Shown here in pieces: positions 48,227-60,029 of a DNA stretch of 64,000 nt. The notes beneath the pieces are model-generated. The model ran no database searches. It saw nothing but the letters and a program-made list of their open reading frames with translations, and was not told the origin of the DNA. Source of the stretch: Coptis chinensis (Eukaryota; Streptophyta; Magnoliopsida; Ranunculales; Ranunculaceae); assembly GCA_015680905.1 (NCBI GenBank), contig CM027381.1, positions 248,001 to 312,000 of the forward strand, in the 5' to 3' direction. Both the position numbers and the translations under genes were made by a program. Every line of letters begins with the position of its first letter. Position 1 is the stretch's first letter.

Positions 48227-48839
48227 TTCTTAGTTATTGGGGTTCGACCTAACCGCTGGTCCAAAAAACTGGAAAATTTCGCGGTCCACGGAGGTCAAGG
48301 CGCTGGTGCGCTTCCTCCACCCGGTGCTGGCTTTCGAGTTTTTGATTTTTGGTGTTTTTGGGCGAAGTCGCTCAAAGTTGAATTTTCGGTGTGGTGTGGC
48401 AAAAGTCGTTTCAACTTGTGGCGGCTCAAAGTTGAATTTTCGACGACGTGGCGTGTAGAGGCGCGAAGTCGGCGCTCAACTTGAGTATGGCTGGCGCGCT
48501 CAAGTTTTTTTTTTTCGACGAAATAAAATGGTGAAGAACAACGGAAGCGTGGGAGTGAAAGGTGAGAGATGGAAGTTAGGTGTAGTGTGGGTTGTGAGTG
48601 TATAATGAATGAAGTTTTTAGGGTTTTAAGTTGCTAAAACGAATCGGGAAGTTGCCAAAATGTTTTACGGCAATTTCGGAAATACTAAAAACATGGGTTG
48701 CCTCCCACAAGCGCTTACGATTAACGTCTCTAGCGATTTAATGCTTCACATAACCCGATCGGTGCTATGTGGGCTTATCAACAAGCCGGATACGCATAAT
48801 CGGTCATGATAAATAGGATCAAGCGGACTTACCTCTTCC
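46167..48839 (-). other. noncoding 3' region of Athila 2
   Basis: No envelope-like or ORF-1-like frame is recognisable. It contains a duplicated block (acatgggttgcctcccacaa at 47999-48018 and again at 48689-48708, both followed by attaacg and tctagcg). A 27-base poly(T) lies near 48197-48224. A GC-rich patch at 48237-48520 contains the direct repeat gctcaaagttgaattttcg. Confidence 0.6.
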
Positions 48840-50150
48840 ACATCCCCGCCCGCCAAACCGTCAAGGTATGGTTTCAAACGTTGACCATTTACCTTAAACA
48901 CACGCGACCATCCGTAGGATCTTCTATCTCAACGGCACCATGAGGAAAAACAGTTTTAACAATGAAAGGACCAGTCCACCTAGAACGTAACTTACCGGGG
49001 AAAAAGACATTAAACGAGAATTATATAGCAAGACTTTTTATTAGGTTCAAAAGACTTTTCGAAGAATAGATTTATCATGAAAAATCTTAGTCCGCTCTTT
49101 GTAAATCTTGGCATTCTCATATGCCTCATTCCTTAACTTCGCCTAACTTATTCAACTGAAGTTTACGTTTGTGAACCGACCTTTACGCGATATCGAAGTT
49201 AAACGTTTTAATGGCCCAAAAGCACGATGTTCCAATTCTACAGGGCAAATGACATGCCTTTCCAAACACAAGCCTATAAGGGGACATACCAATAGGAGTC
49301 TTATAAGCAGTTCTATAAGCCCAAAGAGAATCATTAAGGCGTTGAGACCAATCCTTACGGTCGGTCGCATCTTTTCTAAAATCCGCTTAATCTCCCTATT
49401 AGATACTTCTACTTGGCCACTAGTTTGAGGATGATATGGGGTAGCAAGCTTATGAGTAATAGAGTACTTTTTCATTAAAGATTCAAATGCTTCGGTGTGT
49501 AAAATGAGTACCATTATCACTTATAATTGCACGAGGCGCACCAAAACGAGAAAATATATTATATTTTTAAAAAGTTAACTACGACTTTATGATCATTCGC
49601 TTTTTACATGGCACCGCCAACCCACTTAGAAACATAGTCTACGGCAACAAGGATATAAAGATAACCAAAGGAAGGAGGGAAAGGACCAATGAAGTCTATA
49701 CCCCATACATCAAAAAGCTCCACAACTAAAATAGGGGAAAGAGGCATCATGTTCCTATGGGAAATATTACCTGTACGCTGGCATCTATCACAATTCAAGC
49801 AAAACTCATGTGCATCCCTAAATAGAGTAGGCCAATAAAAACCACACTACAAAACCTTCGCAGTCGTCTTTTTAGGACCAAAGTGACCACCACATGCATG
49901 GTCATGGCAAAAAGAGAGAATACTATGAGACTCACTCTCAGAGACACATCTCCTAACAATCTGGTCAGAGCATGACTTAAACAAGTATGGATCATCCCAG
50001 AAAAAATTCCTAACCTCAGCAAGAAACTTAGATTTATCCTGTTGTCTCCAATGAGAGGGAAACTGTTTCGTTACAAGATAATTAACAATATCCGCATACC
50101 AAGGCAATTGTGATATAACAAAAAGTTGCTCATCAGGAAAAGATTCATTT
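48840..50150 (-). pseudogene. int: integrase of Athila 2, frameshifted
   Basis: Recognisable pieces in order: WYADIVNYLVTKQFP and KFLAEVRNFFWDDPYLFKSC, the zinc module CHDHACGGH with [17 protein letters not shown], and the catalytic core [32 protein letters not shown] and the [10 protein letters not shown] glutamate block follow, then a C-terminal part near 48.85-49.0 kb. Breaks at about 49800-49850, 49520-49600 and 49150 interrupt the frame. The second catalytic aspartate lies in a damaged stretch near 49530. Confidence 0.85.
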
Positions 50151-50198
50151 ACAGGCAAAATATCAGTAGAAGATTCTACTATAAGTCTAGACAAGTGG

Positions 50199-50640
50199 TC
50201 AGCGACCACGTTCTCCGATACCCTTCTTATCCCTAATCTCTATATCAAACTCTTGCAACAAGAGTACCCAGCGAATCAAACGCGCTTTAGCGTCCTTCTT
50301 AGTAAGGAGATATTTCAAAGCCAAATGATCAGAAAAACCGACAACTTTAGATCCTATGAGGTAAGACCTAAATTTGTCTAAAGCAAACACAACAGACTAA
50401 CAACTCTTTCTCGGTTGTAGTGTAGTTCATCGTGCATCATTAAGGGTTCGACTAGCATAATAAATAACATGGGGCAACTTGTTAAACCGTTGACCTAAAA
50501 CAGCCCCTAACTGCATAGTCAGACGCATCACACATTAACTCAAAAGGCTCACTCCAATCAGGTGGTTGTATGATAGGAGCGGTAGTCAATAAATGCTTAA
50601 GCTTCTCAAAAGCTTTCAAACAATCGTCATCAAAGACAAA
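50199..50640 (-). pseudogene. RNase H of Athila 2, frameshifted
   Basis: Begins CDASDYAV (catalytic Asp), breaks near 50480, and resumes as [20 protein letters not shown] and [15 protein letters not shown]. Confidence 0.75.
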
Positions 50641-51620
50641 AGCGACGTCCTTACCAAGTAAATTGCATAAGGGACGAGAAATCTTGCTAAAGTCTTTAAT
50701 GAAACGCCTATAAAAACCAGCATGACCTAAGAAGGACCTAATATCTTTCACAGTCCTAGGTGGTGGAAGACCATAAATGACATCAACCTTGGCCTTATCG
50801 ACCTCAATTCCTTTACTAGAAACAATATGACCAAGAACAATACCCTGTTGAACCATAAAATGACACTTCTCCCAATTCAACACAAGATTCTTCTCCTTGC
50901 ACCTAATTAACACTAATTCTAAACGGTACAAACTTTCATCAAAAGAATCCCCAAACACGGAGAAGTCATCCATAAACACCTCAAGAAATCTTACTACCAT
51001 ATCAGAAAAAATACTAAGCATGCATCGCTGGAAGGTACCCGGTGCATTACATAATCCAAAAGGCATACGACGATAGGCAAAAGTTCCAAAAGGACAAGTA
51101 AAAGTAGTCTTTTCTTGATCCTCAGGGATAATAAATATTTGGTAATAACCGGAATAACCATCAAGAAAACAATAGTATTTATGACCGGCTAACCTCTCGA
51201 GCATCTGGTCAATAAACGGAAGAGGAAAGTGATCTTTCCTAGTGGCCAAATTCAACTTACGATAGTCAATGCAAAAACGCTATCCTGTAGTCATACGGGT
51301 GGGAACTAACTCGCCCTTCGCATTCTTAACTACTGTGAGCCCAGACTTTTTGGGGACAACCTGAACAGGACTCACCCATTTACTATCGGAAATGGGATAG
51401 ATGATACCCGCATCTAACAACTTGAGAACCTCGGCTCTCACTACCTCTTTCATGTTAGGATTAAGCCGTCTCGAAACTCACGGGTTGGTTTAGCATCCTT
51501 CTCAAGATGAATATGATGCATACAATCGGTTGGGCTTATACCATTAATATCGCAATATTCCACCCTAAAGTCTGCTCTATGCTCTTTAAGAACCCTAATC
51601 AATTTACCTTCTTGTTCATT
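50641..51620 (-). pseudogene. rt: reverse transcriptase of Athila 2, one stop near the N-terminus
   Basis: From upstream: HIHLEKDAKPTRE, MKEVVRAEVLKLLDAGIIYP, SDSKWVSPVQVVPKK, then a TAG where Trp is expected (TTG*RFCIDYRKLN near 51280). DHFPLPFIDQMLERLAG, YCFLDGYSGYYQI, FGTFAYRRMPFGLCNAPG and the catalytic FMDDFSVFGDSFD follow, then VLGHIVSSKGI and IRSFLGHAGFYRRFIKDFS. All catalytic aspartates are present. The TAG is a TGG-to-TAG change. Confidence 0.9.
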
Positions 51621-51959
51621 ATCTAGATTAGAAGCAATAATAACCGGCAAAGAATCATCAGGTCCCAGAAAAACATACTTAAGAGTATCAGGTAATGGTT
51701 TCAACTCTAGCTTAGGAGGACTTTCTATAGAAGAGGCTGGGGTAGACTCAGATGGAGTCAGGTGCTCTATTGTGGCTCTCCACATATCAGTTTCTAAAAT
51801 TGGGGTTGCATCCAGCATCTCATTAACTTCACAAATTACATCATCCACATCACAACCACTACCAGAATTAGTTAAACAAGACTCAAGAGGGTCATTAGAA
51901 TAACTCTCCAAGAAAGTCTCGTGAACTATACTATCAATAAGATTAACGTCCCAAAAATC

Positions 51960-52350
51960 ATCAGGTTCAGGAGGTTCTTGACCCACATTAAACACATTAA
52001 GTTCTGTAGTCATATTACCAAAAGAAAGTTTTAACACTCCATTATGACAGTTAATGATAGCATTAGAAGTGGCTAAAAAGGGACGACCTAAAATGACCGG
52101 AATATGGTGTTTAGGATCTTGAAGCAGGTTGTGTATCCGAACAACAAAGTCAACAGGGAAATAAAATTTATCAACCTGAATCAAAACATCCTCAACAACA
52201 CCACGTGGAATCCTAATAAACCTATCGCCAATTGAAGAGTAATTGATGTAGGTTTCAACTTACCAAGACCAAGTCAGTAAATAAACCTGAATAAGGCAAC
52301 AAATTAACGCTTAGCTCCTAAATCAAGTAATGCTTTCTCGGTCATATGAT
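51960..52350 (-). pseudogene. protease of Athila 2, frameshifted
   Basis: The active-site triad motif appears as ALLDLGA near 52330, and the closing motif HIPVILGRPFLATSNAI near 52080. A frameshift after DLGAK and another before QVDKFYFPVDFVVR interrupt the domain. Residues 51960-51620 form the linker to reverse transcriptase. Confidence 0.75.
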
Positions 52351-52547
52351 CACCAATAACACAAGAAATAGTAGGGCATCCCGGATCTCTAAACTTAGGT
52401 GGAGTTTGGTTTTGGATAATAGAACTCACTTGCTCTCAGTTAGGAAAGCTTTCTTGTGCACATTCAACTTACGTTTTTGTGTACACAAATCTTTAAGAAA
52501 CTTGGAATAGGAAGGAACTTGTTTTATAGCATCAAGTAACGGAATAT

Positions 52548-54293
52548 TTATTTGAACTGTTTAAACATTTCTATTATTTCATTAAGATTAGAACCTTTCT
52601 TAGCCTGAATCAAACGTTGGGGAAAAGGAGCTTTAGGTATATAAGATGGCGCGGGGTTAGTCTCCACAGCAGTAGGAGGTTCTACACCCTTCCTAGAAGT
52701 ATTATGGCTATTAGATTCACTCACCTCACTCTCCTCCCCGCTCACACTCTATAGGGTCGATCGACCTCAAAGCATCCTTAGATATCTCAACCCTATTATC
52801 AACATGTTTTCCACTCCTAAGAACAATTGATAGCCTTGGCTTGCTCCTGGTTAGCCTGGCTTACGTTAGAACTTATTTCCAACTGACTCCTCGGATTAGC
52901 TACTGGTTGACTAGGAAACCTGCCCTTGTCCCTCTCATTCAAAGTATTAGCAATTTGACCTATGGTGATTTCAATCTTCCTAATGGCTTGAGCATTATCC
53001 CGAGTAGCCGTTTGGTGGCTTGCATAAACTGCTTGCGTTGTGTCCTGGAATTTCATGGTGTTTTGTGTTAATTGAGCAATGGCCTCTTCTATAGGTGAAA
53101 GTTTAGGTGGTTGAGGTGCATACTTTGGTACTGGGTTTGAGTTAACCACGGGGCCTCCCTGATGTATACCTTTAGACCAAGACAAATTGGGATGGTTCGC
53201 CATCCAGGGTTATCGATGTTAGAAAAAGGATTATTGCCCGGCTTTTGGTATGAATTAAAAGCATTGACTTGTGCATTTACACGGGGCTATTATCTATAAC
53301 GTGATCAAGACTCTCACACAACAGACACCCAGGGACTTCAACATTGGCTACTGGAGCTAGAGACTTTGTCTCTTTTTCTAGCTCGAGAGCTTCAACTCTC
53401 CTAATTAAAGCGGCCATCCTAGCGTTCATGTCGAATTCCTTGTCAACACGGAACAAACCCTTCTGTGTAGTAGTACTACTAGCCACCTTCTTAGGCTCAC
53501 GACTAGTTTCCCATTCTTTGGACCTTCTCGGAGACTTCTTCTAAAAGGTCCACGCTTCTTCTGATCTTATCACAGAAATCCCCAAGACTCATGGTCTCAA
53601 TCATAGCCTTAGAATTAAAATCGAGACCCCTCATAGAGAATGCACTAGCCTACCGTTCTCTAGGCGTGGTTAGGACACTTTGCAAGAGCATGTCCTTAAA
53701 CCTCTCCATACACTTCTATAATGACTCTCCATCAGTTTGGCAAAAGATGACAAGTCTTTTCTAAAAGCAAATTTTATGATTAAGAAAAAGTTCTTTAAAA
53801 ACACAATGCATAACTTTTCCCATCCCGTTATGGAATTCGATGTGAGAGTGTGAAACCAACTCTTGGCTTTTTCTTTAAGAGAAAATGGGAACAATTTTAA
53901 TTTTATAGCTTCGTCACTAAATTGTTGAAGCTTAATAGTCCCACAAATATCCTCAAATTCCCTCGGATGAAGATATGGGTCTTCCTCTTCCGTTCCCCCT
54001 AAACTTAGGAAGGAGCCCCAAAGCCAGATTGGGCTTCAACTCAAAGTGATTAGCATTGGTTGCGGGGAACGATGCAAGATGGTCGGGTTGTCCTAGTAGG
54101 ATATATATATTCCTTAATAGATCTAGGTACTTGGGCAACCACGTTATTGTTATTACCCTCCATGTCGGCAAAAATTGGTGTATTGCCAACAAAAGTTTGG
54201 TACCTCTAATTGGGATGCCTACTTCTCCTAAGGAGAGTGCGTTCAATCTCGAGGATCAAACGGTGCAACGGTGTGTTATCGGAACCGAAGTTA
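52548..54293 (-). pseudogene. gag: gag of Athila 2, several frameshifts
   Basis: The N-terminus reads GSNFGSDNTPLHRLILEIER. The pieces that follow include NHFELKPNLALGLLPKFRG, FPFSLKEKAKSWFHTLTSNS (capsid core), CLLCESLDHVIDNSP (a zinc-knuckle remnant), YAPQPPKLSPIEEAIAQLTQ and LIQAKKGSNLNEIIEMFKQF. At least six frame changes separate them. The ATG near 54298 starts in a frame that closes after 14 codons, so the start itself is damaged. Confidence 0.8.
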
Positions 54294-54861
54294 CTACCAT
54301 AAACTACTTCTAAAACCTAAGACTCTAATAAAAGATGTACACAATTCACACAAACAATACCAAACAAAAATTACAACCAGATTGAATTTTAAAACTTGTT
54401 TAATATATATTTGCTCCTAAACCCAAATCACACGATTCCCGTTCTTGTGCAAAAAGCAGTCCTTTCGATCCACGCGTAAAAAAGGTTTTCCTAGTGAGCG
54501 GGCTAAAACCTGTCCTAATGCAAGATGCCTAAGGCTGGTCAATGTGATTTAACCTTCCTAAATGCAAGAAACAATAAAACAAGCACAACCCACGAAACAA
54601 ACAAAATTCAACCCCACAAAGGAAAAGACGCCTCCTCCGTGAGCCTTCGAGGGCTACTTGCGACGCCGGGTGACGACAGCAAGCACTTCACAACGTCCAC
54701 AACAAAGTCACGACTATCCCTTGTAAGAAGAAATCTATGCTTAATTATCTGCAAAAATAACTAAAATTAGACACGTAAACTATGAAATAATATAACTACG
54801 ACTAAACTTAAACTACGAATCACGATAAATAAAACTTTAAAACTCAATTGTACTACTACAA

Positions 54862-54879
54862 TCCCCGGCAGCGGCGCCA
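54862..54879 (-). promoter_or_regulatory. primer-binding site of Athila 2
   Basis: The minus strand reads TGGCGCCGCTGCCGGGGA, a full 18-base match to the tRNA-Asp-type site, six bases from the LTR. Confidence 0.88.
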
Positions 54880-54885
54880 AAAACT

Positions 54886-56569
54886 TGATAGGAAATAAAC
54901 CAGCCTAAATAAACAGGCTAATTAATTCTTATTTTACTTATACTAATACTCGCAAGCGCACGAGGTCTATCGTAATAGGTGCGCAAGAACGAGGTCGATC
55001 CCACAGGGATTGCTGTTTAGGGACAATTGAATACTAAAATATTACTTATCCTAATTCGACAATGTTGTTTTATAGAAATTTGGAATTAATTACTACTAAA
55101 TCTATTTTATTTAACTACGATCTAAGAAATGAATAAACTAAATGTTAGGGGTCTGCTAAGTGGAAAGAATTCTAGGACTATCGAATCCACCTTAAAACTT
55201 TATAGACACTATCAACTTAACCTTTGGTATTCTAGTTATATATTTCTGAGAAGCAATCGATGATAATCAATTGCTTTCTCAATGATATTATCGTTACAAT
55301 TCTTGTTGTACTTTCTTCGCAAAATTATCTTCTTACTCAGCTAAAGATCAAACCCAAAGCATTATTTGTCTTCTTACAAAGACAAACAATCAAACGATTT
55401 AACACTAACAATTATTCCAAGCTTGATTAATAATCTCCTATTCAAACTACCGAAAATGCATCACGAAACGGTGAAAGAAATAATAGTAATATTAATCACG
55501 AAGTTCAAAGAAGAATTAAATCATTAAAACAATTCGGGGAATACCAAATATCAAATATCAAACATCCATATCGATCTAAGGTTTCATCTACGCCCTAGAA
55601 ATAATTTAGTTACACATGGGAAATAATGAAGCAGAAACAGCGATATCAAAAGAAAATAAAGCCATTAACAAAACCGTCTTTGTTGAAGTCCGGGTTCGGT
55701 GTTCTGGCTTTTCTGATTTTTCCTTTGCGTTCCAGATTCTCCAGCCCCTTGCTGCTGTCTCTCCCCCACTTTCAGCCAAGAGACGCACGCTATTTTCTGC
55801 TTCCCTTGCGTTCCAGCACCAGCCAAGAGCCTCTCTTCACTGCTGTGTTCTGCGTTTTTCCAGCCAACCGACGACCTCCACTTGTTTCCTGTTCTGCCAC
55901 GCTTCCAGCCAAGAGACGACCTCCACTTGTTTCCTGTTCTACCACGCTTCCAGCCAAGAGATGCCCCTTTCACTGCTGTGTTCTGCCCTTATTCGCGAGC
56001 GTCCTCCTCAAAAGGAAACTCCTTCCTTTAGGTATGGGATCGGCAGCCTCTTTTTGTCTTTGGAAAGGTTCTCTTTTGGTCCGGATAAAATCGGCGGGGT
56101 TTTTCGGGATTTTGTTCGCGATTGCATGAATTTGAAACTGGAGAAGGAACTAAGGGCTGCCATGGTACTTCTCGGTGGACATGAATGTTATGGCTTTTGT
56201 AAAGGCACGGAGTGAGAGAGAATAGCTTCTAGTTACTTAAGCCCATAAGCCATGGGCCCATTTCCATTTAATTCCTTTTTGTCTTCTATTCTTTTTCCTT
56301 AGCCCAATATTCACAAGCCCAACTAAAGTTTACCAATCTTGTTTTGGGCACCTCCACTAAACTGCACCACCCTGTCAGGCAAACCAAACTAGAGGAACGA
56401 AACTCATGTACTGACATCTTGAATCTTGACAGTTTCCACACTTTTAATCATGTTAAGTCCAATTCCTGTGAAATCACTGAAAATACACTAACTAAATCAA
56501 ACGAATAAATTAAACGAACTAACTAATATAAAATTGAGCGTGAATACTGTAATATTTATGCGCTTATCA
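54886..56569 (-). repeat. 5' LTR of Athila 2
   Basis: 1684 bp, direct copy of 44466-46151. It includes a ~45-bp unit (ttccagccaagagacgacct...) repeated about three times, which gives repetitive peptides in several frames. A 199-codon frame antisense to the element (55616-56215) is largely shared with the other LTR. Confidence 0.93.
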
Positions 56570-56574
56570 ATAGC
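56570..56574. repeat. 5-bp target-site duplication, right (atagc)
   Basis: Identical to 44461-44465. Confidence 0.85.
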
Positions 56575-57598
56575 CCTAACTTTGAATGAAACTTATGAAA
56601 GAACCACTTCCAAAAAATACAATTGAATTTTTTATTGGCTTTTCAATTTTCGAGGTTGGAAATCGGAATGATAATGTAGAAGATGAAATAAACTACAATT
56701 TTTAAATTTTCCTACTTTGGTTATACCTAGTCTGGCTAGTTATATCCTAAAATGCTACTTTGAATGTCATCCAATGCATTTTGCATATTTGTAATATTGC
56801 TCAACATTGACACTCTCCATCGAATAAAAAAATGGGGAAAAAAATTAAAGGGAGTGCCACAAAAGGCAAAATGGATATAGTGAATGGAAGAAATTGCTTT
56901 AATATGAAAGTTTACCAACCTTTAATGAGACATATCATATCTAAGGAATTGATTTCGCATTTGAACCCTCGATTCCCCAAAACCCATAATTGATCTTGTG
57001 CTTAACTTGCAAGTTAAAAAGCCACGATCAAAAGACAAAACCTGGTTAAGCTAAACATACTCGTAATATACAGACATTGGCTCTGCTAATTTTGGAACTA
57101 CTGAAAATATACAGACATTGGCTTTACTTGTTCTGGAACTACTGAAAATAGTAAATTTTGGTATTCAATCATCAAAAACTTGGTGAAGTTCTTCTTGTTA
57201 AAGACTCTGCAATGTATTATGTGGAATAGAAAACCCACATCCTCCATTCGCCGTATCTACATGATCACAGTGCTACACATGGTTGCATTATCTAGAGCAA
57301 TACTTATCTAATTGACGTCTCCCTCTCGCTCACCTTCATTGTAATTCGTAACATAACAAATTTACAAAGACGCAAGAGTTTGTATCAAGTCATTGACATA
57401 ATTGTTATTTGCAACTGTTTTCATGATTAAAATGAATGTAGATTCGATCTCATAGAACTCAATAATTCAGAAATACCTAAGAGGATAACTCAAGACAAAT
57501 ATTAATAGAATTGAGAAAATCCCTTTACAGTAGAACACCCAATTAGAATTAAAAGAATACAAAATATAACCTATAAAAGAATTGGTGAGTGTACCAAC
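56575..57598. other. no gene recognised
   Basis: A/T-rich flank of Athila 2 with the 41-bp tandem pair at 57065. Confidence 0.4.
57065..57146. repeat. two tandem 41-bp repeats
   Basis: aatatacagacattggct...ggaactactga occurs twice at a 41-base period with about six differences. Confidence 0.85.
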
Positions 57599-57807
57599 CA
57601 AGTTCCATCATGTATGTGCTGGGAATTGCCATTAAGCACATAACGGTTGGAGCAACTGTTTTGATACATGTCTATAACACGCACAATCAAGAAGTAGTGG
57701 AAGGGCATCATTAAGGAGGCGCAAGCTTGTTGGTTGAAACCAATAGGTGAAAGATTAGTGATCAAAACACAAAGCTGCCCACGAATCAAAATTTGAATCT
57801 TAATACC
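57599..57807 (-). other. exon-like segment of an unidentified gene
   Basis: A 209-base stretch with acceptor (gaatatttag) and possible donor (acttg then gttggt), fully open for 69 codons: GIKIQILIRGQLCVLITNLS, FNQQACASLMMPFHYFLIVR, VIDMYQNSCSNRYVLNG. The codons look normal and there is no low complexity. I cannot name a family. Confidence 0.35.
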
Positions 57808-58789
57808 CTAAATATTCAAGACAATCATAAGACATGAAGAATGCAAATTATATGATCTAATCACTTTATCGATCAATATCTATATGCATTTCAGACTGCA
57901 TTCAATTCATTAGTTTAGGCCAACTTTTGGAGGAATACAACCATATCAATATACTCTTTTTGGATTGTCATAACTTCGAGTGTGACTTTTTCATTCATAT
58001 AAAGAGTACTCTCCCCAAGTCAAATTAATAATTAATTTAGTTGTTCTGATAGGTCGAAATAAAGCCTACCAAATATAAATTAGCGAAACGAAATATCAGC
58101 AATCACATGGTCCTATCACTCCTATGTTCTAATGTTTTGAAAATAGATCAATGGTACTCCAAACAAACCACAAAGACCATCTAGTTCAGCCCTTTGTTCA
58201 CACAGCCATTTTATCTAAAGATGTGAAACTGCCAAAAATTCATCAAACTTGAAACAATGACCAAGATAATTATTAGGAGATGAGAGTTTGCAATTCAATA
58301 ATATAAACAAATCAATTTTAAGTGACGCTTTTGCAAAGGGAAAAAAAAATTGGGATGTCGATCCATAAGTCTGGTCGTAGAAGTTTCAAATTCCTCTCTT
58401 AACCACTAAGATGTTACATCCATCCATGCCTCATTTTGAAACCATGCTTCCCACTGTTAGCAAAGGACGTACTGCTAGCAAATTTTACAAGTCTACACCG
58501 TGTGCATGTCACATATTTATCACATGCAAATGTTTTTGTACTGGAGTTGTATTTGGCAAATTGCACAAACTCATTATGCAATATTGGGTTCCAAGTCATG
58601 CAGGGAAATATAAACTGAAAATTCCTCAAGAACAAAATCTTTTAAAAAATTGAAAACAGTTAGGGTCTAGAATATTTCAATATTTAAAAAATAAATCATT
58701 GATGAGAGAACATTTAGGGAATTAAGTTCAGGACTCCCCAATCACCTGCTTTAGATACCTAGAGGTTAATGCTTTTGAAATATCCAAGG
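57808..58789. other. no gene recognised
   Basis: Probable intron or intergenic sequence. Frames at 58411-58650 on both strands overlap and have no motif. Confidence 0.35.
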
Positions 58790-59470
58790 TAACACACGAA
58801 ACATCTTCACTTTCATCACTTTATGCGTAATTAGGTGTAAAAAGCAACATAGCCAATCACTTTTGAAATATTCACAACCATAATATTTGTAAAGCAGGTA
58901 TATATGACTCACTTTCTTAATGGCACTTGTGATGGATGGTCTACAGTACAACTTGAGTGATAAGTAGGCTTGAGGTTATCCTTTACACTTCTCAATTTGC
59001 TAAAATTCTTGATGAAAGCTAATAAACAGTAGATTGTCTGTATTGCCTAAAATAAACAAAAGAAATGTATATGGTGTTAACTAACAACATGAAGAAAAAT
59101 AGTAAGAAACATAGTAAAGCTTCATTTCCTTGAGAAAGTTACCTGAGATTTGTTGGATTTGAAACAGAGAAAATATGACTGATTGAAGTGGCCATCGCAA
59201 TTTACCAGAAATCTTGAACAAACACCAAGAAAATACGTCTAATAAAACAAACTAATTTTCATATCTAGAAGATAAAGAAGCAAAATAGAAGCCATTTGCA
59301 TATTATTCCTTACAAAAATATAAAAATATATATATAGGTATGGCAAGAGGAGGCATGTTAGTTCGTACCTTGTGAAGAATTTTTCTGCATGGTTCCACCA
59401 AGTAATTTAAAGGAGATTCACACCAAGTGAGATACAACTAATGAGAAGAGAGAGAGAGAGAGAGAGATGA
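58790..59470 (-). other. possible 5' exons of a minus-strand gene
   Basis: On the minus strand a (CT)n leader (59450-59468) precedes tggaaccatgcagaaaaatt and a donor (cacaag then gtacga). Next comes an exon near 59215-59145 with acceptor gttcaag and donor gtaact, then one near 59047-58915 with acceptor tttattttag. Joined in one frame they read NHAEKFFTRFLVNCDGHFNQ, then AIQTIYCLLAFIKNFSKLRS and PTYHSSCTVDHPSQVPLRK. An alternative start MATSISHIFSVSNPTNL lies in the second exon. No family is recognised. Confidence 0.3.
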
Positions 59471-59741
59471 CGATGATAAATGGACTCAAGCTGATGGGTG
59501 AAGGAGAAGAAGTATTTGGCGCGCTGTTTAAAGTGAAGGAAACTGTTTTCATTAATGAATAAAAGAGTCTCTTTCATTACAACCTTTTAATTGGGAACAT
59601 GAAACTTCATATATGAGAGAGAATGAGGGAGTAACAGATGGGAAAGGGGGAGGAAGAAAGGGGTAGGCGTTAATGGCATTAAAGTTTAAGAAGCGAAGGT
59701 TACGACAAATGATTAAAGAGGCCTAATGTTTAAAACGCTAA

Positions 59742-59748
<7 letters not shown>

Positions 59749-59781
<33 letters not shown>

Positions 59782-59786
59782 TTTTG
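59749..59786. repeat. (TA)n plus poly(T)
   Basis: Alternating TA followed by 13 T residues. Confidence 0.9.
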
Positions 59787-60001
59787 GAAAGTTCTGGTTA
59801 TTTTTATGAATTAAGTCATGACTAAAGTAATTAAGTATAATTAGTGTTTTAATTACATGATGAGTAACTCATGGGAAATTAATTGAGGAATTCCAGCCAA
59901 CATATAAAGCGATCCCAACTGCACATCTGCCCCCATCAAACACAAATCCCTACAAAATCTCGACCACCCTTTGTCTTACCATTTTGTTTTGTTATAATAG
60001 A

Positions 60002-60029
60002 CTAGTTAATGCCTGTGCCAAAGGCACGG
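60002..60029 (-). mobile_element. possible Helitron 3' terminus
   Basis: The minus strand reads ccgtgcctttggcacagg, a GC-rich hairpin with one bulge, then six bases and CTAG followed by T. That is the arrangement of a Helitron 3' end (hairpin, then CTRR, inserted at A/T). The element would extend to the right. No helicase/Rep frame is seen. Confidence 0.35.

Larger units (their letters stand above)
44466..56569 (-). mobile_element. Athila-like retrotransposon 2, structurally complete, 12.1 kb
   Basis: Two LTRs (44466-46151 and 54886-56569) in direct orientation, each bounded by TGATA...TATCA on the plus strand, are flanked by the same 5-bp duplication. On the minus strand a perfect primer-binding site follows the 5' LTR and a polypurine tract precedes the 3' LTR. 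Between them lie gag, protease, reverse transcriptase, RNase H and integrase in Ty3/gypsy order, then about 2.7 kb of noncoding sequence where Athila elements may carry an extra frame. A hand comparison of the LTRs finds roughly 50-60 differences (about 3-4%), so the insertion is fairly young. The coding region nevertheless has ten or more frame breaks. Confidence 0.92.
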
